Below, piece after piece: positions 12,685 through 22,361 of a DNA stretch of 64,000 nucleotides (position 1 is the stretch's first letter; each line of letters opens with the position of its first letter). The DNA comes from Flaveria trinervia. Lineage: Eukaryota > Streptophyta > Magnoliopsida > Asterales > Asteraceae. The stretch is taken from the NCBI GenBank assembly GCA_025506515.1, contig CM046443.1:22060355-22124354 (forward strand), in the 5' to 3' direction. A program made the translations under genes and the position numbers. The notes under the pieces were generated by a model. The model saw only the letters and a list, made by a program, of their open reading frames with translations. It had not been told where the DNA came from and made no database searches.

Positions 12685-12697
12685 GCTCTAGATGCCA
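12685..12697 (-). other. Primer-binding site of B
   Basis: The minus strand reads TGGCATCTAGAGC, a variant of the initiator-Met primer site, one base from the 5' LTR. Confidence 0.75.
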
Positions 12698-12698
12698 T

Positions 12699-12764
12699 TG
12701 TAAGTTTTGTTACATGTTTATCAAAGATTGTTTAACCATTTAAATAAAAACACAGTGGATATAT
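12699..12764 (-). repeat. 5' LTR of B, left fragment
   Basis: Begins TGTAAGTTTTGTTACATG, matching the 3' LTR start at 3519. It is cut after TATAT (12760-12764) by G1; the remainder is at 20184-21015. Confidence 0.88.
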
Positions 12765-13080
12765 TGTAACACCTGGTTATTTAGAGTCAAAGAAAGAAAG
12801 AATAGAGTGAAGAAAAAAAAGAAAAAAAGATATTTACCCAAGTTGAGGGGTAAAAATGTCAAAAGGACAAAAAGGTTTGAAAGTGGGCATGGCCGCCCAC
12901 TCTCCTCTTAAAACATCCAGATCTTTAGATTTTTAGAGAGAGAGAAAGAAAAGAGCAAAACTTTTGGTTTTAGAAAGAAGAACAAGAAAGAATTTGAATT
13001 CAAGGTAAGAATTCATGGTTTTATGGTGTTCTTAACTGGTTATGTCCTCGGGTTTATGCTCATGTGTGTTGTATGTGTTA
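12765..13080 (+). repeat. 5' LTR of G1, truncated to about 316 bp
   Basis: Matches the first about 316 bases of the 3' LTR (17873-18190) with scattered differences, then changes abruptly at about 13080 to gag coding sequence. About 2 kb of LTR, the primer-binding site and the gag start are missing, so the copy cannot be replicated as it stands. Confidence 0.85.
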
Positions 13081-14722
13081 AATCATCTAAAGCTTCACAT
13101 GGTGGAGGTCGTGGTGCTAAACCACAAGCTACGAGAAGAAGGCCTAGAGCCAAAAAGGTGGTTCATGAAGAACCAGAGACCCCTCATCCAGAGGGTGGTG
13201 CTGAGAGTGCTAACTTAAGGGCCTCGGTGAAGGAGGTTGTTGTTGAAGAGGTGCATCAGGTCATGCAGACAATCTTACCGTCTATGGTGACCGAAGTTAT
13301 CAAGGTTGTGAGGGAAGGAGAAAGGAAGGAAAGGAATAGACCTAGGGGGAAAGGAGACAGCCCGAGACTGAGACGGTTCTTTCTGATGACAAAGAAGGAG
13401 TGGACGAAGAAGAGCCTACGCCGGAGGTGGCACGAGGATGTAACTACGGGGAATTTCAAAGGTGTAAGCCCCATACTTTTGATGGTAATGGTACTGCTGC
13501 TGCTTCTCATCGATGGGTGAGGGAAATGGAAGCTGTTCTGAATATCAGCGAGTGCTGAGAAGACCAGAAGATAAAATTTGCTGCACACTCGTTTGTGGAC
13601 ATGGCTTTGTGTTGGTTGGACAATATAGTCCAAGCGGAGGGTAGTTGGGCAATTGGGAGAATGAGGTGGTCTAAGCTGAAAAAGTTGGTGATTAAGGAGT
13701 TCTGTCCTCACAGAGAAATGGATAAGGTGGAAAGGGAATTCCTGCAGCTGGAGGCGGAAACCATGACACATCAACAATACACCACCAAGTTTAATGAAGT
13801 GCCACGGCTGGTGCGTGATCAGGTGACACCTCTATCACGAAAGATTAAGCGGTGTATCCAGGGCTTGCCGGTGGATGTCCACAGCCACATGATCGCCACC
13901 CGACCGAGCACGTCTAGGTCGGCAGTTGATCTGGCAGGGAGGTTGTATGATGAGAGAACTATGGTGGTGGCCAAAGGTAGAAAGAAAGGTGGTGGTGACC
14001 GGAATTGGAGTGGGAAAAGGGTTAGTCGAGGCGGTGTCCCGACGAGTAACAAGAAGTCACGGGTAGATGACCGCCGTGTGGTCACATCTGGTGCAGGATC
14101 GAAAAAGTGTCACAAATATGGAAGAGTGCATATCGATGAATGTAGGTTGGGATCGAACTTATGCTACAAATATGGGAAGCCTGGTCATATAGCGAAGGAC
14201 TGTCATGTGGTCAGATGTTTTAACTGTGGTGGAGAGGGTCACATGAGTAGAGACTGTAAGAAGTCGAGGGCTGAGGGTTGTGGGTTGAAGAAGACTGGAG
14301 GTGAAGGACCGAGGGCGAGCACCAGAGCGTTTATGATGACGCAGGAGGAGGCTAGGACGGACCCTGATGTTGTGTCAGGTACGTTTCTAGTAAACCAAAC
14401 TTTAGCCTCTGTGTTATTCGATTCTGGTGCTAGTAAAAGTTTCATTTCTGCTATTTTCTTTGCTAAATTTCCTGTTAGTAGTAAGAATATAGATGCACCC
14501 TTTGATGTAGAAATTGTCATAGGTAAGTCTACCAAGATTTATGAGATGATAGAAGGATGTGATGTGGAATTAGAAGGTCACAAGTTTCTCGTTAGACCAT
14601 TCGTGATGACCTTAGGCGGGTTCGATGTAGTCCTGGGGATGGATTGGTTAGCAGACTATGAGGCGAACATTGTGTGTCGCAAGAAGATGATTTGTTTAAA
14701 AGGGCTGACGGGAGTATGGTGA
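13081..14722 (+). pseudogene. gag: gag and protease of G1, broken
   Basis: Gag structural protein and aspartic protease. The N-terminus is lost at the LTR junction. A helix-rich segment at 13090-13340 is followed by a frame change near 13350. The retrotransposon gag domain runs from about 13440 through 13595-13900 (LEAETMTHQQYTTKFNEV). Three knuckle-like repeats follow: CHKYGRVHIDEC and CYKYGKPGHIAKDC, both lacking the second cysteine, and CFNCGGEGHMSRDC, intact. The protease carries LFDSGASKSFIS with the catalytic DSG. A stop near 14722 separates it from RT. The longest open stretch (13595-14722, 375 codons) is the best-preserved coding region in the window. Confidence 0.88.
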
Positions 14723-16290
14723 AGGTTTACGGGGATCGGGTCACGACGATCCCAAAAGTAATCGCACTGGCAGTGGCAGGAAAGTGCATGAGGCGTGGAT
14801 GTAGCTCCTACTTGGCTTATATGAAGGATGTAGAAACACCAAAACCATAGCTATCCGATGTCCGGTTGTGTGTGACTTTTCAGATGTGTTTCCCGAAGAC
14901 TTACTAGGAGTGCCACCTGACGAGAGATCGAGTTTCAGATTGATCTGATACCGGGTACCCAACCTGTTGCCAAAGCACGGTATCGGTTGGCTCCGATTGA
15001 GATGAAAGAGTTAATGGAGCAATTGCAAGAGCTGCTTGATAAGGGGGTAATTAGACCGAGTATCTCTCCTTGGGGTGCTCAGGTCTTATTCGTGAAAAAA
15101 AGACGGTAGTATGAGGATGTGTATTGACTACCATGAGTTGAATAAGTTGACGATAAAGAACCGATACCCCTTACCAAGAATTGATGATTTGTTTGATCAA
15201 CTTCAAGGTGCCAGTGATTCTCAAGGATAGACCTTTGATCGGGCTACCATTAGTTAAAGGTGAAAGAGCATGATATTCTTAATACAGCTTTTCACACGCA
15301 TTATGGTCACTACGAGTTCCTCGTTATGTCATTTGGTTTGACCAACATGCCAGCTGCTTTTATGGACTTGATGAATCGAGTTTGTCAGCCAATGTTGGAT
15401 AAATCAATGGTTGTGTTTATTGATGATATCCTGATTTATTCCAAGAGTAAAGAGGAGCATGCCGGTCATATTTGAGAGGTGATAGAGACGTTGAGAAGGG
15501 AGAAGTTGTATGCTAAATTTTCCAAATGTGCATTTTGGTTGCGCGTGGTTCAATTCTTGGGTGGTGAATCCTGATGGGATTATGGTGGACCCGGCAAAGG
15601 TGGAGGCAGTGATGCAATGGATGTCTCCAAAGACGCCATCCGAGATTCGTAGTTTCTTGGGTTTGGCGGGCTACTACAGGAGATTCATTCAAGACTTCTC
15701 TAAGATCGCTTCTCCACTGACCAAGTTGACCCGAAAAGATGTAAAGTTCATATGGGGTCAAGCTCAAGAGAAGGCGTTCAAGGAATTAAAGGCGATAATG
15801 ACACACGCTCCTGTTATAATCATTACCTGATGGAAGTGAAGATCTGGTGGTTTATTCTGATGCTTCCTACTCGGGGTTGGGGTGTGTGTTAATGCAGAGA
15901 GGAAAAGTTATAGCCTATGCATCCCGGCAGTTAAAGGTTCATGAGGTTAATTACCGTACTCATGATTTGGAGCTAGCAGCTGTGGTCTTCGCGTTAAAGA
16001 TTTGGAGGCACTACCTATACGGTATAAAGTGCACCATATTCACCGACCACAAGAGCTTGAAGTAGTTCTTCAAGCAAAAGGACCTGAACATGAGGCAGAG
16101 ACGATGGTTGGAGCTCATAAAGGATATGATTCCGAGATCCATTACCATCCAGGCAAAGCCAACATGGTGGCGGACGCCCTTAGTCGGAAAGAGAGACCCG
16201 AACCGATTCGGGTGAAAGCTTACCAGTTGATCATGACCTTTGATGTGATGAAGCAAGTCAAAGAATTTCAAGATGAGGCATTGAAATAAG
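14723..16290 (+). pseudogene. pol: Reverse transcriptase and RNase H of G1, broken
   Basis: Gypsy-type RT. Its N-terminal part at 14900-15110 contains ELLDKGVIRPSISPWGA, and a frameshift near 15100 follows. The core at 15260-15475 contains HYEFLVMSFGLTNMPAAF and the active site VVFIDDILIYSK. The thumb/connection at 15510-15830 contains RSFLGLAGYYRRFI. RNase H follows at 15840-16190, with YSDASYSGLGCVLMQ, the segment HDLELAAVVFALKIWRHYLYG, FTDHKSLK and ADALSRKERP. Stops at about 15475, 15830 and 16065 and frame changes break it. Confidence 0.88.
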
Positions 16291-17832
16291 ATCATCTTAA
16301 CTCCAAAAGAATGAGAGATCTGATTGCGGAATTGGGTGAAAACAAACTCGATGTTAGAACTTGATTTGGACGGATGTGGATTCCTCGTTTTGGGGATCTA
16401 CGTATGAAGATTATGGATGAGGCTCATAAGAGTCGATCTTCTATTCATCGCAGTGCTACGAAGATGTACCAAGGCATGAAGAAAAACTATTGGTGGGCGG
16501 GTATGAAGCGTGATGTGGTGGAGTATGTGAGTAAGTGCCTTACTTGCTTGCAAGTGAAGGCAGAGCATCAGAAGCCATATGGAAAGATCCAACCTTTGGA
16601 TATACCGAAGTGGAAGTGGGAGCACATCACCATGGACTTTATTACGAAGCTACCATGTACCGCGTGAGGGTATGATGCCATATGGGTAATAGTTGATCGT
16701 TTGACGAAGAGTGCTCACTTCCTACCGATTCGCGAGACGTATTCATCCAAGAGGTTGGTGGATCATTTCATCAAGGAGATCGTAACTAGTCATGGTGTGC
16801 TGGTGACTATTGTGTCTGACCATGACACCCGGTTTACATCAAAATTTTGGAAGAAGTTCCACGATGCAATGGGGATGAGGTTGCATATTAGCATAGCTTA
16901 TCATCCTCTGACAGATGGTCAATCGGAAAGGACCATTCAAACGCTGGAGGATATGCTTCGTGCATGTGTCATTGATTTTGGAGGAAGTTGGGATGACCAC
17001 TTATCGTTAGCTGAGTCCTCTTATAACAACACTTATCATGCCAATATCGGTATGCCCCCTTATGAGATGCTATACGGTAGGAGATGCATAACACCCGTTT
17101 GTTAGGGTGATATTGGTCAGAAGGAGTTAGGGAGCATCGAGGTGATCGAGGCTATGATTTAGAAGCTCGAAAAGATCAAAGGCTTCATGAAGGCAGCCAA
17201 GGATAGACAGAAGTCGTATGCTGATAAACGACATAGACCGATTGAATTCCAGGTGGGTGACAGGGTCATGTTGAAAGTATCACCTTGGAAGGGTATCATT
17301 CGATTCAGAAAGCGGGGCAAGTTGAGCCCGAGATATATAGGGCCTTTCTGAATCATTGCTAGAGTAGGAGAGGTGGCCTATAGATTGGAGTTACTAGATT
17401 AGTTAAGTGGAATTCATCCGACATTCCACGTATCTCATCCGGGGAAATGTTTGGCAAACGAAGAAATGGTTGTACCACTAGAAGACATTGAGGTAGACGA
17501 ACGACTCAATTATGTGGAGCAATCGGTGGCAATCATTGATCGTAAAGAAAAGAGGTTAAGGAATAAAGTGGTTCCTCGGGTGCGTGTACAGTGGAAGCAC
17601 CGAAAGGGATCAGAGTCTACCGATCGGAGATCCATGGGTTACAGACGGTATCTCCCCATGGCCTTTCGCCTCTGAAAGCGTCCTTCCTTCTCAATCTATG
17701 GATAATTTATTGAATCGCGGCTTTGCTAGTATAGAAAGGATCCCCCCCGATTAGTCTTCGAGAGGCTTAAGAAATCAAGTGGGAAACCAAAGAAGAAATG
17801 AGACAACATTACCCACGCTTGATCGAGGAATA
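16291..17832 (+). pseudogene. pol: Integrase of G1, broken, with inserted segment
   Basis: Gypsy integrase. The H2C2 zinc domain at 16374-16570 shows HKSRSSIH and CLTC. The catalytic core has the first aspartate in MDFITKLP, the second in VSDHDTRFTSKFW and the glutamate in DGQSERTIQTLEDML. The C-terminal domain at 17200-17620 includes PRYIGPF and HPTFHVSH. The closing segment resumes at 17779 and ends at the stop near 17832. A foreign 158-bp segment (17621-17778) interrupts the C-terminus. In-frame stops occur at about 16666, 17103, 17160 and 17349. Confidence 0.86.
17621..17778. other. 158-bp foreign insert in the G1 integrase
   Basis: The integrase reading stops matching after GAGTCTAC (17620) and resumes with GTGGGAAACC (17779). 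The inserted bases have no coding relation to the element, show no flanking duplication, and differ in texture from their surroundings (for example GGATCCCCCCCGATTAG). Organellar or other filler DNA captured at a break is my guess. Confidence 0.6.
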
Positions 17833-17858
17833 ACAGGTTTCGGGGCCGAAACCTATAT

Positions 17859-17870
17859 AAGGGGTGTGGA
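17859..17870 (+). other. Polypurine tract of G1
   Basis: AAGGGGTGTGGA two bases before the 3' LTR, the plus-strand primer expected in Gypsy elements. Confidence 0.8.
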
Positions 17871-18604
17871 CTTCTAACACCCGGTTATTTAGAGTCAAAG
17901 AAAGAAAGAATAAAGTGAAGAAAAAAAGAAAGAAAATATATTTTACCCAATTTGAGGTGTAAAAAGTGTTAAAAGGACAAAAAGGTTTGAAAGTGGATGT
18001 AAAGTAGGCATGGCTGCCCACTCTCCTCTTACAACATCCAGATCTTCAGATTTTTAGAGAGAGAGAAAGAAAAGAGCAGAACTCTCGGTTTTAGAAAGAA
18101 GAACAAGAAAGAATTTGAATTCAAGGTAAGAATTCAAGGTTTTATGATGTTCTTAACTGGTTATGTCCTCGGGTTTATGCTCATCTGTGTTGTGTGTGTT
18201 TGGTTGTGTGTTTTTAGTGGGTTTCTAGGCGGTTGAACTCAATTGCATACGAGTTTGGAAGAATCCATACTCAAGAGCTACAAAGGTGCGTTCTAGAACC
18301 CCTCTTTTACATGTTTTAACTTATTTTGGGCCTGGAAATGCATGAAGGCATGTTTTTATAAAACTGGGTTTCATACCCGTATGTTTGAATATGTGTATAT
18401 TGCAGGTATGGTATGATTTTGAACTGTGTTCATGCTTGATGGTGTTATGGTTGTGTTTCTAAGGCTTAGAATGCATGATTTAAGCTTAGAACATGATAGA
18501 TGGTGTTTGGAGACCGAATTATGATGATAAGTGTGCCCTAGGCTGCTCATGCGCCTAAACAGCAGTTCATACGCCTAAGTTTAGAAAAAACTGCTTAAGT
18601 GTGA

Positions 18605-18980
18605 ACAAATGCGGATGAGTAATAAATGCGGATGGCAAAGTCAATGCGAATGAGAAAGTCAATGCGGATAAGCATTGAACAAATGCAGATGAGTAAGTCA
18701 TGCGAACGAACAAATGCGGATGAGTAAGTCATGCGAATGAACAAATGCTGATGAGTAAGTCATGCGAATGAACAAATGCGGATGAGTATAGTCAATGTGG
18801 ATGAACAAATGCGGATGAGCATTGACAAATGCAGATGAGTAAAGTCAATATGGATGAACAAATACGGATAAGCATTGACAAATGCGGATGAGTAAAGTCA
18901 ATGCAGATGAACAAATATGGATGAGCATTGACAAATGCGGAAGAGTAAAGTCAATGCGGATGAACAAAAGAAATGCGGAT
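18605..18980 (+). repeat. ATGCGGATGA minisatellite in the G1 LTR
   Basis: Units of about 31 bases, clearest at 18700-18800, built from ACAAATGCGGATGAGTAAGT followed by CATGCGAATGA, later grading into a 25 to 35-base variant with AGCATTG. The core ACAAATGCGGATGA also forms the array of element I (27310-27730, opposite strand). Confidence 0.85.
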
Positions 18981-19480
18981 GAACACTTGGAATATTTTCT
19001 GATTTTTTGGGGAAAAAGTGAAATGTAGGCTTTGACTTGGGAGGTTCCTGGGGTTCATGTAAGCTGACTTTTGAGGTTATAGATGATGTGATAGGCATTG
19101 AATGATAATGTTACGATGTATGAATGATGGTATGTGTGGTGTATGTTATGTATGTATGATGCCCTGTATGATCATGTTGACTGTGTATGTTGATGTTCCT
19201 TACATTGTATGTTTATTTTCCCATGGCTTTACGTTGAATGTTAATGAATGAAATGAAAGTATTATGTAACATAAAGTGGAAGATAATGAAAAGAGGAACA
19301 TGATGAAATAATGCATGCATTAATGAACAAAGGAAAGTAAAGTAAGTCTTGCAATCCTTCTATGTGGAAACACACCCAATGAAGGGTGTTAATTCAATGG
19401 TGTGTGGGTTAGCTACCCTAGAAGGATGCACACCAGGTTCTTTCTTTGTGATTAACCATTTGTATAGAGCCTTTGTCGCT

Positions 19481-19690
19481 TACCCTAGATATTGTTGTCA
19501 GGCTGTTGTGCGCCATGACAGGGGGTCTATGATAGACCTCGGCCCAGTATTAGCTTTATGCATGACGGCAGGTATAGCACATGACAATGGTACACCTGAA
19601 TTTACCCTAGGTATTGTGGCCAGGCTGCTGTGCACCATGACGGGGGGTCTATGATAGACCCCGGCCCTGTACCATCTTTATGCATGACGG
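19481..19690 (+). repeat. 122-bp tandem duplication with hairpin in the G1 LTR
   Basis: Two copies, starting TACCCTAG at 19481 and 19603, each containing CCATGAC.GGGGGTCTATGATAGACC. In the second copy GGGGTCTATGATAGACCCC (19644-19662) is a nearly perfect palindrome. Confidence 0.8.
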
Positions 19691-20183
19691 TAGGGTAAAG
19701 TTCATGGTTTTTGATGGTATGAAAAGAAGTAATGATGAACGTATGAATGAAAGTAAGAAAGCATGAATGAATGGAAGTTAATGATTAAATGATATTATCT
19801 ATGTGTATGTATGATGTGTGATCACATGCAATAGTGATGAACGGTTTTAATGAAGGTAAAGTATGTTTTATTATAAAAATAAAACTCACTCGGTAACGCT
19901 AACTTTTTATACATTTTCCAGTTGGCAGGTAATGTTCTTGAGGATGGCGCACGGCAACTACTTTGCATTTTGGATGGCATTCTTTTGTTTAATGTTTTTG
20001 CATTGTAATGTGAACGAACGATGTTTTGAAAAGAATGATCGTATTAACTTGCAAAAGCATTTATAATGAAATGAAAGGTTATTTTAATGTTCTGCTGCGA
20101 TGTTTTATGAAAGTTAAATGTAAATATATGTTTTATGAGCGATGATTAGCCAGCTATAAGCGTCTCTGGAACGGGGCCTGACA

Positions 20184-21015
20184 TATATAGAGATATAAAA
20201 CGTGTTTTTGTTTCTGAAAATAAATCATTTATTAACCAACAAATCAAACCAAGAACAAGGATCATGTATATGAAAAGAAATGCTATCAAACAAAAGCAAC
20301 CATAGGGTGTTCATAGAGTACTACGTTTCTAAGAACTAGGAAATTGAGATGGATGATAGATGAATAAGATGATGAAGATGATGGTTTTGAATGGAAGCCT
20401 CCAAAGAAGAAGACCTCAAGCTAGTATACTCACCAACTTCTTGCCAAGCACCCAACTAGTTAGGAAGTTGAACACCAAAACCCTTCTTTTTGTTCCTTCT
20501 TCCAAATCCGAAAATTCAGCCAAGAAAGGAAGAAAGGGCTTGCAAATGTGTGTGAGGTAAAGTGTGGTTGGAGTGGAGTGTGAAATGGGTTAATGTCTTG
20601 TATTAAAACAAGACAAAGAATCCCAAGGAGAACATAAAGTGAGCAGCCAAAAATTGAAATGTTTCCCACCCATTAATAATAACATTCACACTAATATTAT
20701 TATGTATAAGTTTATAAAACTAAACCCTTTAAATTTTATAACTTAACCTTACATTATTTTTGTTATTTAACCTACTTAAATAACAATACAAATAATTTCT
20801 CATGAACAATATATCCATATAATTTGTTCTATTTCAAATGAAATAATTTAGAAAACTCATTTTCTAAATTGGTGTCAATATTATTTGCTTGATCATATCA
20901 AAAAATAAATATTTATTGGTGTTTATTTAGCTTGTTATTGGGTATGATCCGACTTGGATCATAACGTACTAACCACATCAATCTTGTATGTGCCTTGGGC
21001 ATATAAGATCCAATA
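20184..21015 (-). repeat. 5' LTR of B, right fragment
   Basis: Continues the B LTR after G1 and ends GATCCAATA (the 3' LTR has GATCCAACA). It is followed by the duplication GTTAG. Confidence 0.88.
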
Positions 21016-21020
21016 GTTAG

Positions 21021-21156
21021 AGGATGGTTTCTCTCATCCATCTCATAAACATCACTTTGAATCGCTCAATGATTACTCGTGCAAAAGTCCAAGGTTTTTA
21101 AATCTTTTATTCAAGTGAATTTGGCACATCTTGAGATTCAATCTTTATATTCTAAT
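21021..21156. other. Short spacer between B and C
   Basis: 136 bases of flanking DNA with no recognisable feature; it is part of the target into which both B and C inserted. Confidence 0.5.
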
Positions 21157-21424
21157 TTATTTGTTGATACATTATGTTCCTAGTTTATGTCCTTAATGTT
21201 AAAGTCTTTCATTTCTTACACATGTGTAATGTAATTATTCAATAAAATATGATATGCGTTTGATGTTTACTTATCTTTGAATATTTCATATATTATTGTG
21301 TTTGATATAATGCATAGGTATGAACATTTTATATAGGTTTGAGGTTGTTGTACATAGTTCTTAGTCAATGATGATTGAGAAATGTGTTCAACTTAGTCGG
21401 GTTATTATTCATGCTAATGGATCA

Positions 21425-21625
21425 TACTTATGAACCATACGCATGAATGAGTCGTACTAATGAACCAGTCGCATGACTGAACCAGGAGACTGGATCAGTC
21501 GTATGATTGAGACATAAGATTGACTCAGTCGCACGACTGAACATTCAGTCGCATGTATGACTCAATCGCATGACTCAGTAGCACGACTGAACCATGCCAA
21601 TAGGTCAGTCGTACGAACGACAGCT
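21425..21625 (+). repeat. Palindromic motif array in U3 of C (5' LTR)
   Basis: Around ten degenerate copies of a 16 to 20-base unit. The best is TCAGTCGCACGACTGA at 21525-21540, with 7-base inverted arms around CA. Variants swap CA for TA or TG (TCGTATGATTGA, TCGCATGACTGA). Confidence 0.85.
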
Positions 21626-21632
21626 GCAAATC

Positions 21633-21640
21633 TATAAATA
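21633..21640 (+). promoter_or_regulatory. TATA box of the C 5' LTR
   Basis: TATAAATA in a CTATAAATACC context, immediately after the motif array. The same box is at 47677 and 54489 in the other two LTRs of the family, which supports it as the RNA polymerase II promoter core. Confidence 0.75.
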
Positions 21641-21907
21641 CCACTTAATTCGTGGAAAAGCATAACACTTTGAGAGAAACTTCAAATATACATAAACACT
21701 AGCCGTCTAGAGCGTCTAGAACACCCAATCCAACTTCATAGTTTGTTTTTTATCGATCTCTACTCATTCTTAACATTTGTTTCATCGTTAGATTCATCAG
21801 GTTATCGTTCTCATTGATTGGATCGCCAATCAAATAGGATTCCATACTATTTGATCTGGTTTCATGTAGAATCCGTTAGTACTCGGTACGTACATGGTCC
21901 TAACAAG

Positions 21908-21919
21908 TGGTATTAGAGC
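21908..21919 (+). other. Primer-binding site of C
   Basis: TGGTATTAGAGC, one base away from the usual initiator-Met primer site, two bases after the LTR end. Confidence 0.85.
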
Positions 21920-22129
21920 TTTGGCTCGTGATTTTGCATGGATTCAATTGGTTTTTGGTGTTAAAACTCACATTTTCAATCAAAAGAGTCACCACTTTGC
22001 GTCAAAAAGTTGTTTTCTACGTCTGCATGCTTTAAAGTTTCATTTTTTAGTGATACGACAAATTAGGGTTCCTAGAAAACTCATATTTTGTGTCAAAGTG
22101 TCAAAAATATTCGATTTTACAAAAACAAC

Positions 22130-22325
22130 AGCCTTCAGTTGCACGATTAGCCCATTCGTATGATTGAACTCATTTGTATACTCCATTTGCACGACTAAAT
22201 TTAGTTGTATCTCTCATTTGCACGACTAGACAACTCCAGTCAGCTGAATCCAATCGCATGATTGAATTCATTAACATCCTTCATTCGCACGAGTGACCCA
22301 TTCGCATAGCCCATTCGCACGTGTC
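22130..22325 (+). repeat. Family-C motif copies in the 5' leader
   Basis: Degenerate units such as TTGCACGACT and AATCGCATGATTGAATTCAT, between primer site and gag. They are more diverged than in U3. Confidence 0.65.
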
Positions 22326-22361
22326 AAATTGGCCTATTCTAAGTTAACCAAGTTTAAAGAA

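Larger units (their letters stand above)
17873..20183 (+). repeat. 3' LTR of G1
   Basis: 2311 bp, beginning TCTAACACCCGG (TG changed to TC compared with the 5' copy) and ending GGGCCTGACA. It contains a minisatellite (18605-18980) and a 122-bp tandem duplication (19481-19690). Confidence 0.9.
12760..20188 (+). mobile_element. Element G1: full-length Gypsy retrotransposon inside the 5' LTR of B
   Basis: The element is 12765-20183 and is flanked by the exact duplication TATAT (12760-12764 and 20184-20188). Joining the flanks recreates the B LTR seen at 3519-4384. It carries a truncated 5' LTR, gag, protease, RT, RNase H, integrase and a complete 3' LTR, in Gypsy order. LTRs over 2 kb and the integrase C-terminus ending WETKEEMRQHYPRLIEE suggest the chromovirus (Del/Tekay-like) group. 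It must be younger than B because it interrupts it. Confidence 0.92.
3514..21020 (-). mobile_element. Element B: Copia retrotransposon with two nested Gypsy insertions
   Basis: The element proper is 3519-21015 and is flanked by the direct duplication GTTAG at 3514-3518 and 21016-21020. The left (3') LTR is 3519-4384. The right (5') LTR is 12699-21015 but is split by Gypsy element G1. Removing G1 and the solo LTR at 4801-6911, each with one copy of its target duplication, leaves about 8.0 kb, an ordinary size for a Copia element. The order gag, protease, integrase, RT, RNase H reads on the minus strand. All frames are broken and two catalytic residues are changed, so it is a dead copy. Confidence 0.9.
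21162..21905 (+). repeat. 5' LTR of C
   Basis: Begins TGTTGATAC and ends GTCCTAACA, giving inverted ends TGTT..AACA. U3 carries an array of TCAGTCGCACGACTGA-like motifs (21425-21625) directly upstream of a TATA box at 21633. The R/U5 region contains CCGTCTAGAGCGTCTAGAAC near 21704. Confidence 0.9.

Noticed and set aside
13256..13777. 173-codon minus-strand ORF
   Set aside because: Antisense shadow of G1 gag, without any domain of its own.
19349..19654. 101-codon plus-strand ORF
   Set aside because: Falls in the duplicated block of the G1 LTR; no homology recognised and both block copies are non-coding in context.
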